From: Saccharibacter sp. 17.LH.SD
GTDB lineage: Bacteria > Pseudomonadota > Alphaproteobacteria > Acetobacterales > Acetobacteraceae
NCBI RefSeq assembly: GCF_009834805.1
Contig: NZ_WVHO01000010.1
Location: forward strand, 62,001 to 126,000
Reading direction: 5' to 3'
DNA: 64,000 nt
Shown here: positions 52,074 to 62,257 of the stretch, piece after piece
Position numbering within the stretch: the stretch's first letter is position 1
Layout: every line of letters begins with the position of its first letter
The notes under the pieces: generated by a model
Told to the model about the DNA's origin: nothing
Seen by the model: only the letters and a program-made list of their open reading frames with translations
Database searches by the model: none
Program-made: the position numbers and the translations under genes

Positions 52074-53009
52074 ATGAACCGTCTTCCACATTCCACGATT
52101 GAACAATGGGCTGTTCTCCGCGCTATTGTCGAACATGGCGGTTTCGCTCAGGCCGCTGAAGCACTCCATCGAAGCCAATCTTCCGTAAGTTATGCGATCG
52201 TCAAGTTGCAGGAACGTCTCGGCGTTAAGCTGCTCGAACACCAAGGACGGCGGGCCGTACTCACCATGACAGGAACGGCACTTCTCGCAGAAGCTATTCC
52301 ACTCATTGATGAGCTAACACGCCTCGAAGAGCGAACGCACTTGATCGCAAAAGGCGATGTCTTACATATCCGTTTGCTGGTCGATAGTGTCTTTCCAAAA
52401 GATCGGTTATTCGACGCACTACAGATATTTGCGACACGTCATCCCCATATCGAGATTCACTTACGTGAGACCGTTCGGCAAACTATACGTGAAATACAGG
52501 ATGAGGAATTTGACCTTGCCATTCTCATCGCTGAGCCAGGCGCAAAGTTAATCCAACCAATCGCTCATGTTCCGCTCATCGCCGTTGCCCACAAAGATCA
52601 CCCTCTGACACAGGCCACGCAGCCTCCCAGCAAAGTCCTACTAGCGCGTTATGCACACGTCGAAATTCGTGGAATGGAAGCCGTCGGGATGTCTGTTATA
52701 GAAGAAGGAAAAATATGGCGCATGAATACTGTTGAAACAGCGATCGAAGGGGTAAGGCGAGGCTTATGCTACGGATGGTTACCTTATCATCTTATTGAGC
52801 ATGACCTTCGAGATGGGATACTTGCTCCTTTACCGCTTAACGTCGGAGGAACACGTCATATCCCCCTCGGATTATTAGTCAATGAACATAAGCTGATGAA
52901 TGGCCCATCAATCAAAACGCTAGCATCACTTCTATCAACCGACACAACAAAGGGTACAAAGAGCAACGCATTAAATTATAACGATATAATAACAAATATC
53001 CATCTATGA
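52074..53009 (+). CDS. LysR-family transcriptional regulator
   Basis: A 311-residue LysR protein. N-terminal helix-turn-helix: IEQWAVLRAIVEHGGFAQAA followed by EALHRSQSSVSYAIVKLQER; C-terminal ligand-binding domain with VLHIRLLVDSVFPKDRL and a typical effector cleft. It is divergent from padC, the usual arrangement for regulator and target. A T-N11-A type site may lie in the 117-bp gap (ATGATCGAATAATCCGAT region), though I did not define it exactly. Confidence 0.85.
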   Translation: MNRLPHSTIEQWAVLRAIVEHGGFAQAAEALHRSQSSVSYAIVKLQERLGVKLLEHQGRRAVLTMTGTALLAEAIPLIDELTRLEERTHLIAKGDVLHIRLLVDSVFPKDRLFDALQIFATRHPHIEIHLRETVRQTIREIQDEEFDLAILIAEPGAKLIQPIAHVPLIAVAHKDHPLTQATQPPSKVLLARYAHVEIRGMEAVGMSVIEEGKIWRMNTVETAIEGVRRGLCYGWLPYHLIEHDLRDGILAPLPLNVGGTRHIPLGLLVNEHKLMNGPSIKTLASLLSTDTTKGTKSNALNYNDIITNIHL

Positions 53010-53152
53010 CCCGCGAATGATCACGTCAATTACTTGGGAAGCCTCATAAGTTATAGCGAAGATGAAAAAATATCTCCGCTATGAGGATAGTTGTCTCTAA
53101 TCTACTTTTATAGCGGTTCTTTCGATCATTTCATACGAAAGAAGAGACTCTT

Positions 53153-54193
53153 TCAATGTGCCATAGACTCCAACATTTTCGCACGCTCCATACTGATCCA
53201 TGCTTCAGCACCTTGTTTACCCCAAGCGGGGTATACTTTTTCAGCGAAATCGCCCCAAGCGTCTCTATAACGTTCCCACGTTTTCTGTGTTTCTGAAATA
53301 CCATTCCATTCAATTGTACTATTAGGAATGACACCTTCTTTTTTAAGCTTTGCGAGAGAAATTTTCATGATTGCGTTGCTTTTAATGATGTCTTTTTGAG
53401 TATATTTTGGGAAATCACTCCGTTGCAAACGTATTAGTAACGCAACAAAATTTTTCTTCTGATTTTCTTCAGCTTCAATAGTTTCACTTGCTCTATCTGT
53501 TCCCGTGAGGTCAACCTCATTTTCTGAGGTTTTTTTGGTCCATTTTTTCTGCTTCTCCAACACATTTTGAAATGATTTTTGAGCGTTTGGAGAAAGTTTT
53601 TTTTGAAAATCTATGATACTTCTATCGAGTTCAACATCTTGCAGCCTCGCATGATGAGAAGAACATATTCCTCCTACGTAACCACTTGTTGCCCCATCAC
53701 AGAAATCGAAAGGTCGTGTTGATGGCTTATATTGGCGTGCACGTAAATCCTCAAGACGTTCGGTTTCTTCAGCAGGAGCCCAAGAGGATAAGCATGCTAG
53801 GTGCATGGCATAAGGAATATTTTTATGCACTCCGCGCCCATTTGCGTAAATCATCATTAATATATGTGAACCGGAAAAGCCATCCGGTGTGCCATTATCT
53901 TTCTCAGAACGTTGTTCAACGAAAGCGCAAAGCCGAGCCTTTATAGGGTCTGCGGGCTGACCAATTCCATAATACAGACTCTCACTATCACAATGCTCAA
54001 GGAGCTTTTGATCCGTTTTGTTAGGCAAGTCAGATAAAGGAGGGTTTACCGTACGGACTTGTGCACATAGGCTTTCAACTTGCGCATCAGACAATGTATT
54101 TAAATCATCTGCTTGTACATCTTCTATGCAGAAGAACGCATATATAACTGGGATAATGCACAAAAAAATTCGTTTTATCATTGGCCAACACAC
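53153..54193 (-). CDS. Secreted LprI/DUF1311-like protein, long form
   Basis: A 346-residue protein with a signal peptide (MIKRIFLCIIPVIYAFFCIE), a middle part with several cysteines and EYRG-like polar repeats, and a C-terminal segment KTWERYRDAWGDFAEKVYPA that carries the W.RYRDAW pattern of DUF1311/LprI proteins. It is AT-richer than its neighbours. The N-terminal start at 54193 (MCWPMIKR) or the second methionine MIKR fits. Similar in spirit to the shorter protein at 41234. Transcribed toward the LysR gene end; function unknown. Confidence 0.55.
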   Translation of the reverse strand: MCWPMIKRIFLCIIPVIYAFFCIEDVQADDLNTLSDAQVESLCAQVRTVNPPLSDLPNKTDQKLLEHCDSESLYYGIGQPADPIKARLCAFVEQRSEKDNGTPDGFSGSHILMMIYANGRGVHKNIPYAMHLACLSSWAPAEETERLEDLRARQYKPSTRPFDFCDGATSGYVGGICSSHHARLQDVELDRSIIDFQKKLSPNAQKSFQNVLEKQKKWTKKTSENEVDLTGTDRASETIEAEENQKKNFVALLIRLQRSDFPKYTQKDIIKSNAIMKISLAKLKKEGVIPNSTIEWNGISETQKTWERYRDAWGDFAEKVYPAWGKQGAEAWISMERAKMLESMAH

Positions 54194-54292
54194 TGAATAT
54201 CATAGAAGATCCGACAATAACCCTTACAAGGCTCAGTCATACCTTCTTAAAAAAAGAGGGAGGACACAAGCCCTCCCTGACGATATGTTTCT

Positions 54293-56149
54293 TTATGATC
54301 GTTTCTTAACGATAATTTGGGATAAATCACGCACCGCCCCATGGGCAGCACTTGTGGTCATAGCACCATAGGCTTGCAACGCAACGGAAACGTGACGTTC
54401 ACGCTGTGGCTGCCAAGCCTCATCGCCTTTAGCCTCCATAACCGCCCGGCGCTTTTTCAGCTCACTCTCAGACACCGCTAAATGCAACCGACGCGCAGGA
54501 ATATCGATCTCAATCTTATCGCCTTCTTCAATAAGACCAATTAATCCACCCTCTGCCGCTTCAGGAGACATATGACCGACCGATAAACCGGAGCTCCCTC
54601 CTGAAAAACGACCATCCGTGATCAACGCGCAGCTTTCACCCAACCCCATCGACTTTAAATAGCTGGTTGGGTAGAGCATCTCCTGCATGCCTGGCCCACC
54701 TTTGGGGCCTTCATAGCGAATAACCACCACATCACCAGGGACAATTTGTTTTCCTAAAATCGCGTTCACAGCACTTTCTTGACTGTCAAACACCCGGGCA
54801 CGCCCCTGAAATGTCAAAATATGGTCTGCCACACCAGCCGTTTTCACAATGGCACCTTCTTCAGCCAAATTGCCGTAAAGAACCGCCAATCCACCATCCT
54901 GTGAAAAGGCATGTTCGCGCGTACGGATCACACCCTTTACCCGGTCTGTATCCAACTCTTTATAATGACTATCTTGAGAAAAGGCTTGAACCGTCCGCAC
55001 GCCTCCTGGGGCCGCGCTAAAGAGAGATCGCGCTTCATTCCCTCCTTGCAGAATATCCCATTTCCGCAAAGAGTCCGCCATCGTCGCGCTATGTACTGTT
55101 GGCACCTGAGTCTCGATCAATTCCAGGCGCGACAATTCTGCCAAAATAGCCGGAATTCCTCCAGCACGATGCACATCTTCCATATGCACATCGGCCTTCG
55201 CCGGAGATACTTTGCACAGATTGGGGACATGACGCGACAAACGATCAATATCGTTCATATGAAAATCGACACCAGCCTCACGCGCCGCCGCTAAAAGATG
55301 CAGTACCGTGTTGGTGGATCCTCCCATGGCAATATCCAACGTCATCGCATTTTCAAAAGCCGCTTTTGTTGCAATGCCACGGGGAAGGGCCATTGCATCA
55401 TCTTGCTCATACCAACGGCGTGCTAGCTCAACGCTCAATCGTCCTGCTTCTAAAAACAACTCACGTCGTGCCGCATGGGTCGCCACTAAAGAACCATTAC
55501 CAGGAAGGGACAAACCAAGCGCTTCCGTGAGGCAGTTCATGGAATTAGCTGTAAACATCCCTGAGCAAGACCCACATGTCGGACATGCTGACCGTTCCAC
55601 GAGTTCAGATTGCTCATCACTCACGCGCTCATCAGCGGCCGCGACCATGGAGGTTACAAGATCCGTAGCTTGCACCACACCATCCATATCCGTACGTCCT
55701 GCCTCCATAGGCCCACCAGAGACGAACACAGTCGGGATGTTAAGCCGCAATGACGCCATCAACATGCCAGGCGTGATTTTATCGCAATTGCTGATGCAAA
55801 TCAGCGCATCCGCACAATGCGCATTCGCCATATATTCAACGGAATCCGCAATCAGTTCACGCGAGGGGAGGGAATAGAGCATCCCACCATGCCCCATAGC
55901 GATCCCATCATCGACAGCAATCGTATTAAATTCACGTGCAATCCCGCCCGCTTCTTCCACGGCCGAGGCCACTAACTGCCCCATATCTTTCAAATGCACA
56001 TGGCCTGGCACAAACTGGGTAAAGGAGTTCGCGACCGCGATAATTGGTTTGCCAAAATCTTTTTCTTCCATGCCGGTTGCCCGCCAAAGAGCCCGCGCCC
56101 CCGCCATATTGCGGCCATGGGTGCTGGTGCGTGATCGGTAAGCCGGCAT
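54293..56149 (-). CDS. ilvD: Dihydroxy-acid dehydratase
   Basis: A 618-residue IlvD, the third step of valine/isoleucine synthesis. The [Fe-S] ligands are in [20 protein letters not shown] and [19 protein letters not shown]. The C-terminal [20 protein letters not shown] carries the serine that acts as base. Start [20 protein letters not shown] matches the family N-terminus. Transcribed alone. No obvious attenuator was recognised upstream. Confidence 0.95.
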   Translation of the reverse strand: MPAYRSRTSTHGRNMAGARALWRATGMEEKDFGKPIIAVANSFTQFVPGHVHLKDMGQLVASAVEEAGGIAREFNTIAVDDGIAMGHGGMLYSLPSRELIADSVEYMANAHCADALICISNCDKITPGMLMASLRLNIPTVFVSGGPMEAGRTDMDGVVQATDLVTSMVAAADERVSDEQSELVERSACPTCGSCSGMFTANSMNCLTEALGLSLPGNGSLVATHAARRELFLEAGRLSVELARRWYEQDDAMALPRGIATKAAFENAMTLDIAMGGSTNTVLHLLAAAREAGVDFHMNDIDRLSRHVPNLCKVSPAKADVHMEDVHRAGGIPAILAELSRLELIETQVPTVHSATMADSLRKWDILQGGNEARSLFSAAPGGVRTVQAFSQDSHYKELDTDRVKGVIRTREHAFSQDGGLAVLYGNLAEEGAIVKTAGVADHILTFQGRARVFDSQESAVNAILGKQIVPGDVVVIRYEGPKGGPGMQEMLYPTSYLKSMGLGESCALITDGRFSGGSSGLSVGHMSPEAAEGGLIGLIEEGDKIEIDIPARRLHLAVSESELKKRRAVMEAKGDEAWQPQRERHVSVALQAYGAMTTSAAHGAVRDLSQIIVKKRS

Positions 56150-56320
56150 GAGAAACCTCGTTCAATCCTATGAAAAACAAACAGTGTTGGAAATAATCAT
56201 AAACATAACCAACAAAAATTGAAAGATATGGAAAGCACTTCTTCTTCCCCCTAGCGATTCATTTTTTTATCAACCATATGGAGACAGTACGAAATGTCAT
56301 TCTAAGGTAGGACGATTATT

Positions 56321-56854
56321 ATGGCTGAAACCTCATCTATTCTTCTCGGTGGCGGATGCTTCTGGTGTGTCGAGGCGGTTTTTGATGGCTTGAAAGGGGT
56401 TTATTCTGTAAAACCCGGCTATGCTGGCGGGCATACAGACCATCCTACCTATAAAGAAGTCTGCACCGATAAAACGGGCCATGCGGAGGTCGTGGAAGTC
56501 CGCTTTAACCCAGAAGAAATTTCGTTAGAGGATCTTCTCCGCGTTTTCTTCACAACACATGACCCCACACAGCTAAATCGCCAGGGAGGCGATGTCGGGT
56601 CCCAATATCGGTCCGTTATTTTTGGTGATGCTGCTCAACAAAAAATCGCCCATCACGTGCGCGATGCCATAGAGGCAGAGAAAATTTGGAACGCCCCCAT
56701 TGTCACGAAAATTGAAGGGCCAGTTACCTTTTGGGAAGCGGAAGAAAGCCACCATCATTATTTTGAACGCAACCCAGAAACGGCCTATTGCTCCGCTGTT
56801 GTGGCACCCAAAGTCGCGAAAGCACGCAAAATGTACCGTGACCGTCTGAAGTAA
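56321..56854 (+). CDS. msrA: Peptide methionine sulfoxide reductase A
   Basis: A 177-residue MsrA that repairs oxidised methionine. Catalytic motif GGGCFWCVEAVFDGLKGV, the second half YAGGHTDHPTYKEVCTDKTG and the conserved GSQYRSVIF are present. Start MAETSSILLGGGCFWC is normal. Ends 17 bp from the convergent ABC ATPase gene. Confidence 0.95.
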   Translation: MAETSSILLGGGCFWCVEAVFDGLKGVYSVKPGYAGGHTDHPTYKEVCTDKTGHAEVVEVRFNPEEISLEDLLRVFFTTHDPTQLNRQGGDVGSQYRSVIFGDAAQQKIAHHVRDAIEAEKIWNAPIVTKIEGPVTFWEAEESHHHYFERNPETAYCSAVVAPKVAKARKMYRDRLK

Positions 56855-56870
56855 TCAGCCCTCGTGGAGG

Positions 56871-58193
56871 TTACTCATCCTGCTCGAGTAAAAACCGGTC
56901 TGTATCTTCATCATAGCTGAAGAGATTAGCATAGCGCGCCCAGGCAATAGCCGTGTTCAATGTCTGGCGCGCATAATTCTCAGACATGGTATTCTCGAGC
57001 AATTTACGGAAACGATCAGCATCCACCATGTGGCTAGGACGTTCGTCCAAAACCCCGCGGATATTTCTCAATAGTGGGAAAGCGTGAAGTAGAGCAGAGC
57101 GCATCAAGTCACGGCGTGCGTCAGCATCCCCTGCGATAAAGGTTTGACCAGCACTGGTGAGAAGAATATCGCCATCCTCCAGCTCGGCTAGATCTAAAAG
57201 TTCCAACGTTTCGCCAATAGGGAGCAGATCATCCAATGTCATCTGAAGATGTTGGGCCAGTTCTGGCAAGTCCGCTCGGCCAGACCGTGGCTTGGCCTCT
57301 AGAGCCTCTAGAAGTCCAACCAAAAGCTCAATCGACAAATCAGGCAGAGTGACAGAAACCACATCCTCCTCAGCACTCGCACGGCTTTCGGGAGAGGCTA
57401 ACAAATCTACTTCTGAAACAATGGGCGCCCGGCGGGTCATTAATGTGTAAATCTGATCCACAAAATGCCGAAACTCAACATCCTGCCGGTTACGCGGATG
57501 AGGGAAGGGCACGGGGATTTCATGCGTCACACGCCCTGGTGAAGACGAGAAAAGCAAGATACGGTCACACATCAAAACCGCTTCTTCAACAGCATGTGTG
57601 GCCAACACCATAGCTTTTAGAGGGGCAAGACGCTTCTCGCTCCATAATTCAATAAGATCCGTGCGGAGATTTTCTGCACTGAGCATTTCAATATCGTGAA
57701 AAGGCTCATCAAGAAGCAAAATTTCTGGCTGCTGAGCGAGAGCGCGTGCAAGGATAGCGCGCTGCTGCATAGCTGCTGAAAGCTCACGTGGGTAAGCGCT
57801 CTCATAGCCATCCAAATCCATAATTTCGATAATGTTGTCGGCAATCTCCTTGCGCTGCGCCACGGGCAGACGCCGAGCTTCAAGGCCTAAAAGCACATTT
57901 TGTTCAATCGTCAACCAGGGGAACAAAGCATCATCATGAGAGATAGTCGCAACACGTTCAAAATCCTGCGGTTTTGCTGGGTGACCAGTCCAATAAACCG
58001 TACCGCGCAGGGGGGGTTTTAACCCCGCCATAATCTCCATTAAACTTGACTTACCCGACCCAGAACGCCCCACAAGGCCGAGAATTTCACCCTCTTGCAC
58101 GTTCAAACTGACGCAATCAATAATGATCAATTCTTGAGGGCGCGCCTTGTCAAAAGCCTGCGAGCATTCTTGAAGGCGAAGAATATTAGTCAT
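56871..58193 (-). CDS. ABC transporter ATPase with AAA-associated C-terminal domain
   Basis: A 440-residue ATPase of the nitrate/sulfonate/taurine importer group. Walker A GRSGSGKSSLMEIMAG, signature ELSAAMQQRAILARALAQQP (the usual LSGG is LSAA) and Walker B ILLLDEPFHDIE are followed by a second domain (residues about 285-440) of the AAA-associated type. It overlaps the permease gene by four bases. No substrate-binding protein gene is in the cluster, so the substrate is not inferred. Confidence 0.8.
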   Translation of the reverse strand: MTNILRLQECSQAFDKARPQELIIIDCVSLNVQEGEILGLVGRSGSGKSSLMEIMAGLKPPLRGTVYWTGHPAKPQDFERVATISHDDALFPWLTIEQNVLLGLEARRLPVAQRKEIADNIIEIMDLDGYESAYPRELSAAMQQRAILARALAQQPEILLLDEPFHDIEMLSAENLRTDLIELWSEKRLAPLKAMVLATHAVEEAVLMCDRILLFSSSPGRVTHEIPVPFPHPRNRQDVEFRHFVDQIYTLMTRRAPIVSEVDLLASPESRASAEEDVVSVTLPDLSIELLVGLLEALEAKPRSGRADLPELAQHLQMTLDDLLPIGETLELLDLAELEDGDILLTSAGQTFIAGDADARRDLMRSALLHAFPLLRNIRGVLDERPSHMVDADRFRKLLENTMSENYARQTLNTAIAWARYANLFSYDEDTDRFLLEQDE

Positions 58194-59728
58194 GGTGATA
58201 CTCGATATTTACGAGAGAAACGAAGCTGCAGCGGCACTATTACAGCGTGACGCACCCCAAAAGCCAGCAACGTCATCAAAATAAGTAACGCTGCTTGCTT
58301 ACCAAAAGACGATAGCTGGAACGCCGAGAATAAAAGGTTCCCTAGGCCAGTGGAAGACGCAGCGCGAGGGGCAATCATCTCCGCTAAATAAATCTGGTTC
58401 CATAAGAGAGGAAGAAGCACCGACATGCTCCGCAAAAGGGGCGGTAAAACAAGTGGTATACGGACATAACGCCACGTCAGTAGGGAAGGGAGATGCAGGC
58501 GCTGCGCCGTTTGATAGAGCCGTTCCCGTGGGCCATCATCCTCTCCTGAGAGAAAAATCCCCCAGCCTAATGCCCCTTGCATACTCACAATCATAAGAGC
58601 CGTTATCCCCCAAGGAGATAAAAACGGGTCACATAGAAAAACGGGAATGAGCACACAACCGCTGCACAACAAACGGAAAAGGCACCGCTTTTCGGGGCGT
58701 ACCCCCACCAGTGCGCCTCCCAAAAATCCCCATAGGATAAAGCAGGGAAGGAGGACCGCCAAAACATGCAGCACACTCTGCCATAACGCAGGAATAACTC
58801 GATACCAGGGGTGAATAATCACCAGAATTACAGCAAAGCTAACCCCTAAAGCACCCCATACTCCCAAAAGCCGTGGCTCCTGCCACCAGGGAGATCGCCC
58901 TTCCTCCGTCCGTGCTGCCCGTGTCGGTGCCAATACATGCGCTTCATAGCGTTGTGCCCGCCATAAAAGTGGCACAATAAAAGCATGCTGACACAACGCA
59001 ATCATGACGGCTGTAGCGAGGAATATTTCCCCCAAAAGAACACCCTCATGTGCTCGGTCCGCCGTAATAAGTTGTGCACCAATCCCTACAGAAAATTTCG
59101 GCCCTTCCACAACAGCAATAATGGCTTGCGAACCGATAAGACGTACCCAGAAATCTGGAATATCGCGCACAATGGCACGCATTAAACGCGGCACAGCAAC
59201 CGGAATTTGTAAACGCCAAAAACACTGCCACGGTGTCATACGCAAGGCACGCGCACTCCGTACGAGGGACAGAGGAATGGTCTCTTCTTCCTCTAAAACA
59301 GCGTGAATCGCCTGGGCACAAACGCTAAAAGCAGCTACTAAAATGCACCCTAGAAAACTAGGGCAACACCACATCACAAAACCAACCCAACCCAGGGCCG
59401 GTACATCAATAAGGAGGGTAATAAGGGAACGAACAATACGGCGCAAAAACCGCGAAGAAGCAACAAGAGAAAAGACGAGAAGACTGCCGCATCCCGCTAG
59501 TGTAAAGGCGAGAAAACTTTGCATGAGCGTCGGAAGAAGAGCGCCCCAAAAAACAGAGCTCCCCATCCATGCAGCAAAAGAGGGAAACACCCATCGGGCC
59601 ACACATAGAAGGAGCCCTAACACATACAGGCAAAGCGCTACACCACTCCCGTAATGCATAAGGAGCCCACGGGAGATCTTACCTTCCACCCACGATAACC
59701 ATGGAAGTAGAGAGAAATGTCCCCTCAT
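58190..59728 (-). CDS. ABC transporter permease, two-part
   Basis: A 512-residue inner-membrane protein with about 12 hydrophobic segments, roughly twice the usual size of a BPD-type permease, so it looks like two permease domains in one chain. The EAA-like loops are VRSARALRMTPWQCFWRLQI in the first half and LYQTAQRLHLPSLLTWRYVR in the second. Upstream of the ATPase gene by a four-base overlap. With that ATPase it forms an importer-like pair missing a binding protein. Confidence 0.75.
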   Translation of the reverse strand: MRGHFSLLPWLSWVEGKISRGLLMHYGSGVALCLYVLGLLLCVARWVFPSFAAWMGSSVFWGALLPTLMQSFLAFTLAGCGSLLVFSLVASSRFLRRIVRSLITLLIDVPALGWVGFVMWCCPSFLGCILVAAFSVCAQAIHAVLEEEETIPLSLVRSARALRMTPWQCFWRLQIPVAVPRLMRAIVRDIPDFWVRLIGSQAIIAVVEGPKFSVGIGAQLITADRAHEGVLLGEIFLATAVMIALCQHAFIVPLLWRAQRYEAHVLAPTRAARTEEGRSPWWQEPRLLGVWGALGVSFAVILVIIHPWYRVIPALWQSVLHVLAVLLPCFILWGFLGGALVGVRPEKRCLFRLLCSGCVLIPVFLCDPFLSPWGITALMIVSMQGALGWGIFLSGEDDGPRERLYQTAQRLHLPSLLTWRYVRIPLVLPPLLRSMSVLLPLLWNQIYLAEMIAPRAASSTGLGNLLFSAFQLSSFGKQAALLILMTLLAFGVRHAVIVPLQLRFSRKYRVSP

Positions 59729-59769
59729 AGCTTACCCATGGATATTCGGTCGCCCATCGTCTTTCAGCC

Positions 59770-60231
59770 TTAATGCCCAGTACTGCCAAACCCATCTTGC
59801 CCACGGGCCGTCTCCTCCAGGCGGTCACTTTCCTGCCAAACGATTCGAACCACAGGAGCCAGTACACCCTGGGCAATCCTCATGCCTCTTTCAATAGTAA
59901 AAGCCTCATGCCCGGCATTCATCACGATGACTTTAATCTCACCACGATAATCTTCATCAATCGTTCCCGGGGCATTCGGCAAGGTAATTCCATGTTTGAG
60001 CGCAAGCCCTGAGCGCGGGCGTAGTTGCAGTTCATACCCTGGAGGCAGAGCGATACATAACCCTGTCGGGACTAACACCCGCTCCCCTGGCGCAACATGT
60101 AAAGGCTTCTCCACCGCAGCAACAAAATCCAACCCCGCAGCACCCGCTGTTGCATACTGGGGTAGGGGAAGCCCTTCAGCGTGCGCAAGACGCTTTAACG
60201 ACACAGCTACATTGGACATGGAAGAAGACAT
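59770..60231 (-). CDS. dut: dUTP diphosphatase
   Basis: A 153-residue dUTPase that keeps uracil out of DNA. Five family motifs are visible: [55 protein letters not shown] and the C-terminal arm [10 protein letters not shown]. Start chosen at ATG 60231; the next gene upstream, coaBC, ends about 8 bp away, so the two are likely one operon. Confidence 0.95.
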   Translation of the reverse strand: MSSSMSNVAVSLKRLAHAEGLPLPQYATAGAAGLDFVAAVEKPLHVAPGERVLVPTGLCIALPPGYELQLRPRSGLALKHGITLPNAPGTIDEDYRGEIKVIVMNAGHEAFTIERGMRIAQGVLAPVVRIVWQESDRLEETARGQDGFGSTGH

Positions 60232-60238
60232 GTAATTT

Positions 60239-61435
60239 CTACTCTTTAAAAAGATCAGACGTTAGGTAACGAGAAACTTTATCGGCCAAACGCATCGCGA
60301 GCACTTTCTTATCCATCACAGGCCAGGTCTCATAGCCTTCTTGATCGAAGAGATAGACCTGGTTTGTCTGGCCTCCAAACGCATATTGGCTCACATCATT
60401 CGCCAAGAGCCAATCGCACCCCTTGCGCAAACGCTTTGCACGCGCATGATCAAGAACGTTCTCCGTCTCTGCTGCAAAACCAATCACCAAAGGCGGGCGC
60501 TGCTCATGATGGCTTAACGTGGCAAGAATATCGGGGTTTTCCACCAATTCAAAAGTTGGTGGTTGGTCCCCTTGCTTCTTCATCTTCTCTGTGGCTTGAG
60601 AGCGCGGGCGCCAATCGCTCACCGCCGCGACACAAACCGCCACATCCACAGGCAAGAGTGCCTCACAGGCTTGTGCCATCTCCACAGCCGTTTGCACATC
60701 AATACGCGTAACCCGAGGCGGCGTTGGTAAAGAGACGGGACCACTCACCAGTGTAACCTCAGCACCATAATAAGCCAGCGCTTCTGCAACGGCATAACCC
60801 TGCAAACCTGACGAGTGATTGGACAAAAAGCGTACTGGGTCCAAGGGCTCAACCGTCGGTCCCGCCGTCACAAGCACTCGCTTCCCGCGTAGTGACTGTG
60901 GCGGATTAAGACAGTGCTGCACAGAAGCAACAATGGCCTCAGGCGTACTCAGCCGTCCCACACCTTGCTCGCCACAGGCCATACTACCCTCATCCGGACC
61001 AACCAAATGCACCCCACGTTGACGCAGGAGGGCAAGATTCTGCTGCGTAGCCGGATGCTCCCACATACGCCAATTCATCGCAGGGGCGAGTAAAATAGGC
61101 GCTGTCGTGGCCAATAAGAGGGTTGTTGCCAAATCATCAGCCAACCCCTGAGCCATACGCGCCATAATATGCGCTGTAGCTGGGCACACAAGCACAAGAT
61201 CAGCTGCACGTGCTAAGGCGATATGCCCGATCGTGCTCTCTTGAGCCGGCTCAAAAAGCGTCTCGTGCACGAGCTCGGCACATAAAACCTCAAGCGACAA
61301 AGGGGTAATAAATTCCTTTGCAGCCTCGGTCATCACAGGTGTTACATCCATACCTTGCTGACGAAGCAGCCGTGCAACATCTAGAGCACGATAGGCGGCA
61401 ATACCGCCACTCACGATCAAAAGAACGCGAGACAT
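60239..61435 (-). CDS. coaBC: Phosphopantothenoylcysteine decarboxylase/synthetase
   Basis: A 398-residue bifunctional CoaBC (Dfp) for coenzyme A synthesis. The N-terminal flavin decarboxylase has [20 protein letters not shown], the active His in PVSG-like region and [19 protein letters not shown]; the C-terminal synthetase has [20 protein letters not shown] and the nucleotide site in [15 protein letters not shown]. Three bases after ubiE and eight before dut on the same strand. Confidence 0.95.
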   Translation of the reverse strand: MSRVLLIVSGGIAAYRALDVARLLRQQGMDVTPVMTEAAKEFITPLSLEVLCAELVHETLFEPAQESTIGHIALARAADLVLVCPATAHIMARMAQGLADDLATTLLLATTAPILLAPAMNWRMWEHPATQQNLALLRQRGVHLVGPDEGSMACGEQGVGRLSTPEAIVASVQHCLNPPQSLRGKRVLVTAGPTVEPLDPVRFLSNHSSGLQGYAVAEALAYYGAEVTLVSGPVSLPTPPRVTRIDVQTAVEMAQACEALLPVDVAVCVAAVSDWRPRSQATEKMKKQGDQPPTFELVENPDILATLSHHEQRPPLVIGFAAETENVLDHARAKRLRKGCDWLLANDVSQYAFGGQTNQVYLFDQEGYETWPVMDKKVLAMRLADKVSRYLTSDLFKE

Positions 61436-61438
61436 GTG

Positions 61439-62227
61439 TTAAAGCCGCCACCCCGAATGAATCGCAACAATACCACCCGAGAGATTGCGATATTCAACCC
61501 GCTCCAATCCCGCTTCACGCATCATCTCCGCGAGCGTCTCTTGATCAGGGAACATACGGATACTCTCCGCCAAATATTGATAGCTCTCTGAATCCCCCGC
61601 GATCATTTTCCCCATACGTGGCAGAACCTTAAAAGACCACGCATCATAAAGAGGGGCGAGCGCTGCAATATCTACTTTTGAGAATTCAAGGCAGAGGAAG
61701 CGACCTCCCGGCTTCAAAACACGCCGGACTTCACGCAAAACAGCACTTTTATCAGTACAGTTGCGTAACCCAAATGCCATTGACACACGATCCATGGACG
61801 CATCAGGGAAGGGAATTTCTTCCGCATCCACGACAGTCACACCCATACGGTCAATCAGCCCGGCCTTAATCGCGCGTTCACGCCCTACTTCCAGCATCGC
61901 TTCATTGATATCAGACAAAATAGCGTGACCACCGCCATGCTTCAGCCAACCAAACGTGATGTCACCCGTACCACCGGCGAGATCAAGCAGCTGATAGTGC
62001 GGACGCGGCGAGAGCATCGTGATGAAAATATGCTTCCATACCCGATGGATCCCCAACGACATCGCGTCATTCATGACATCATATTTACCCGCAACACTTT
62101 CAAAAACGTGGCGGACCATCGATTTTTTCTCATTCCGGGGAACATCACGATACCCGAAATCAATAAAATCATCCTCTGACTCTGTCGAAGAGGAAGACGA
62201 AGGGTGAGGTTTAGCGCTATCAGTCAT
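61439..62227 (-). CDS. ubiE: Ubiquinone/menaquinone C-methyltransferase UbiE
   Basis: A 262-residue class I SAM methyltransferase of the quinone pathway. SAM motif LLDLAGGTGDITFGWL, then VDAEEIPFPDASMDRVSMAF and the C-terminal EYRNLSGGIVAIHSGWR typical of UbiE. ATG 62227 (MTDSAKPHPSS) is preferred to an upstream frame that overlaps mutM. Divergent from mutM, whose start is 31 bp away, so the two promoters overlap. Confidence 0.9.
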   Translation of the reverse strand: MTDSAKPHPSSSSSTESEDDFIDFGYRDVPRNEKKSMVRHVFESVAGKYDVMNDAMSLGIHRVWKHIFITMLSPRPHYQLLDLAGGTGDITFGWLKHGGGHAILSDINEAMLEVGRERAIKAGLIDRMGVTVVDAEEIPFPDASMDRVSMAFGLRNCTDKSAVLREVRRVLKPGGRFLCLEFSKVDIAALAPLYDAWSFKVLPRMGKMIAGDSESYQYLAESIRMFPDQETLAEMMREAGLERVEYRNLSGGIVAIHSGWRL

Positions 62228-62257
62228 AAATCCACCATTACCGTATTGCCGACGATT

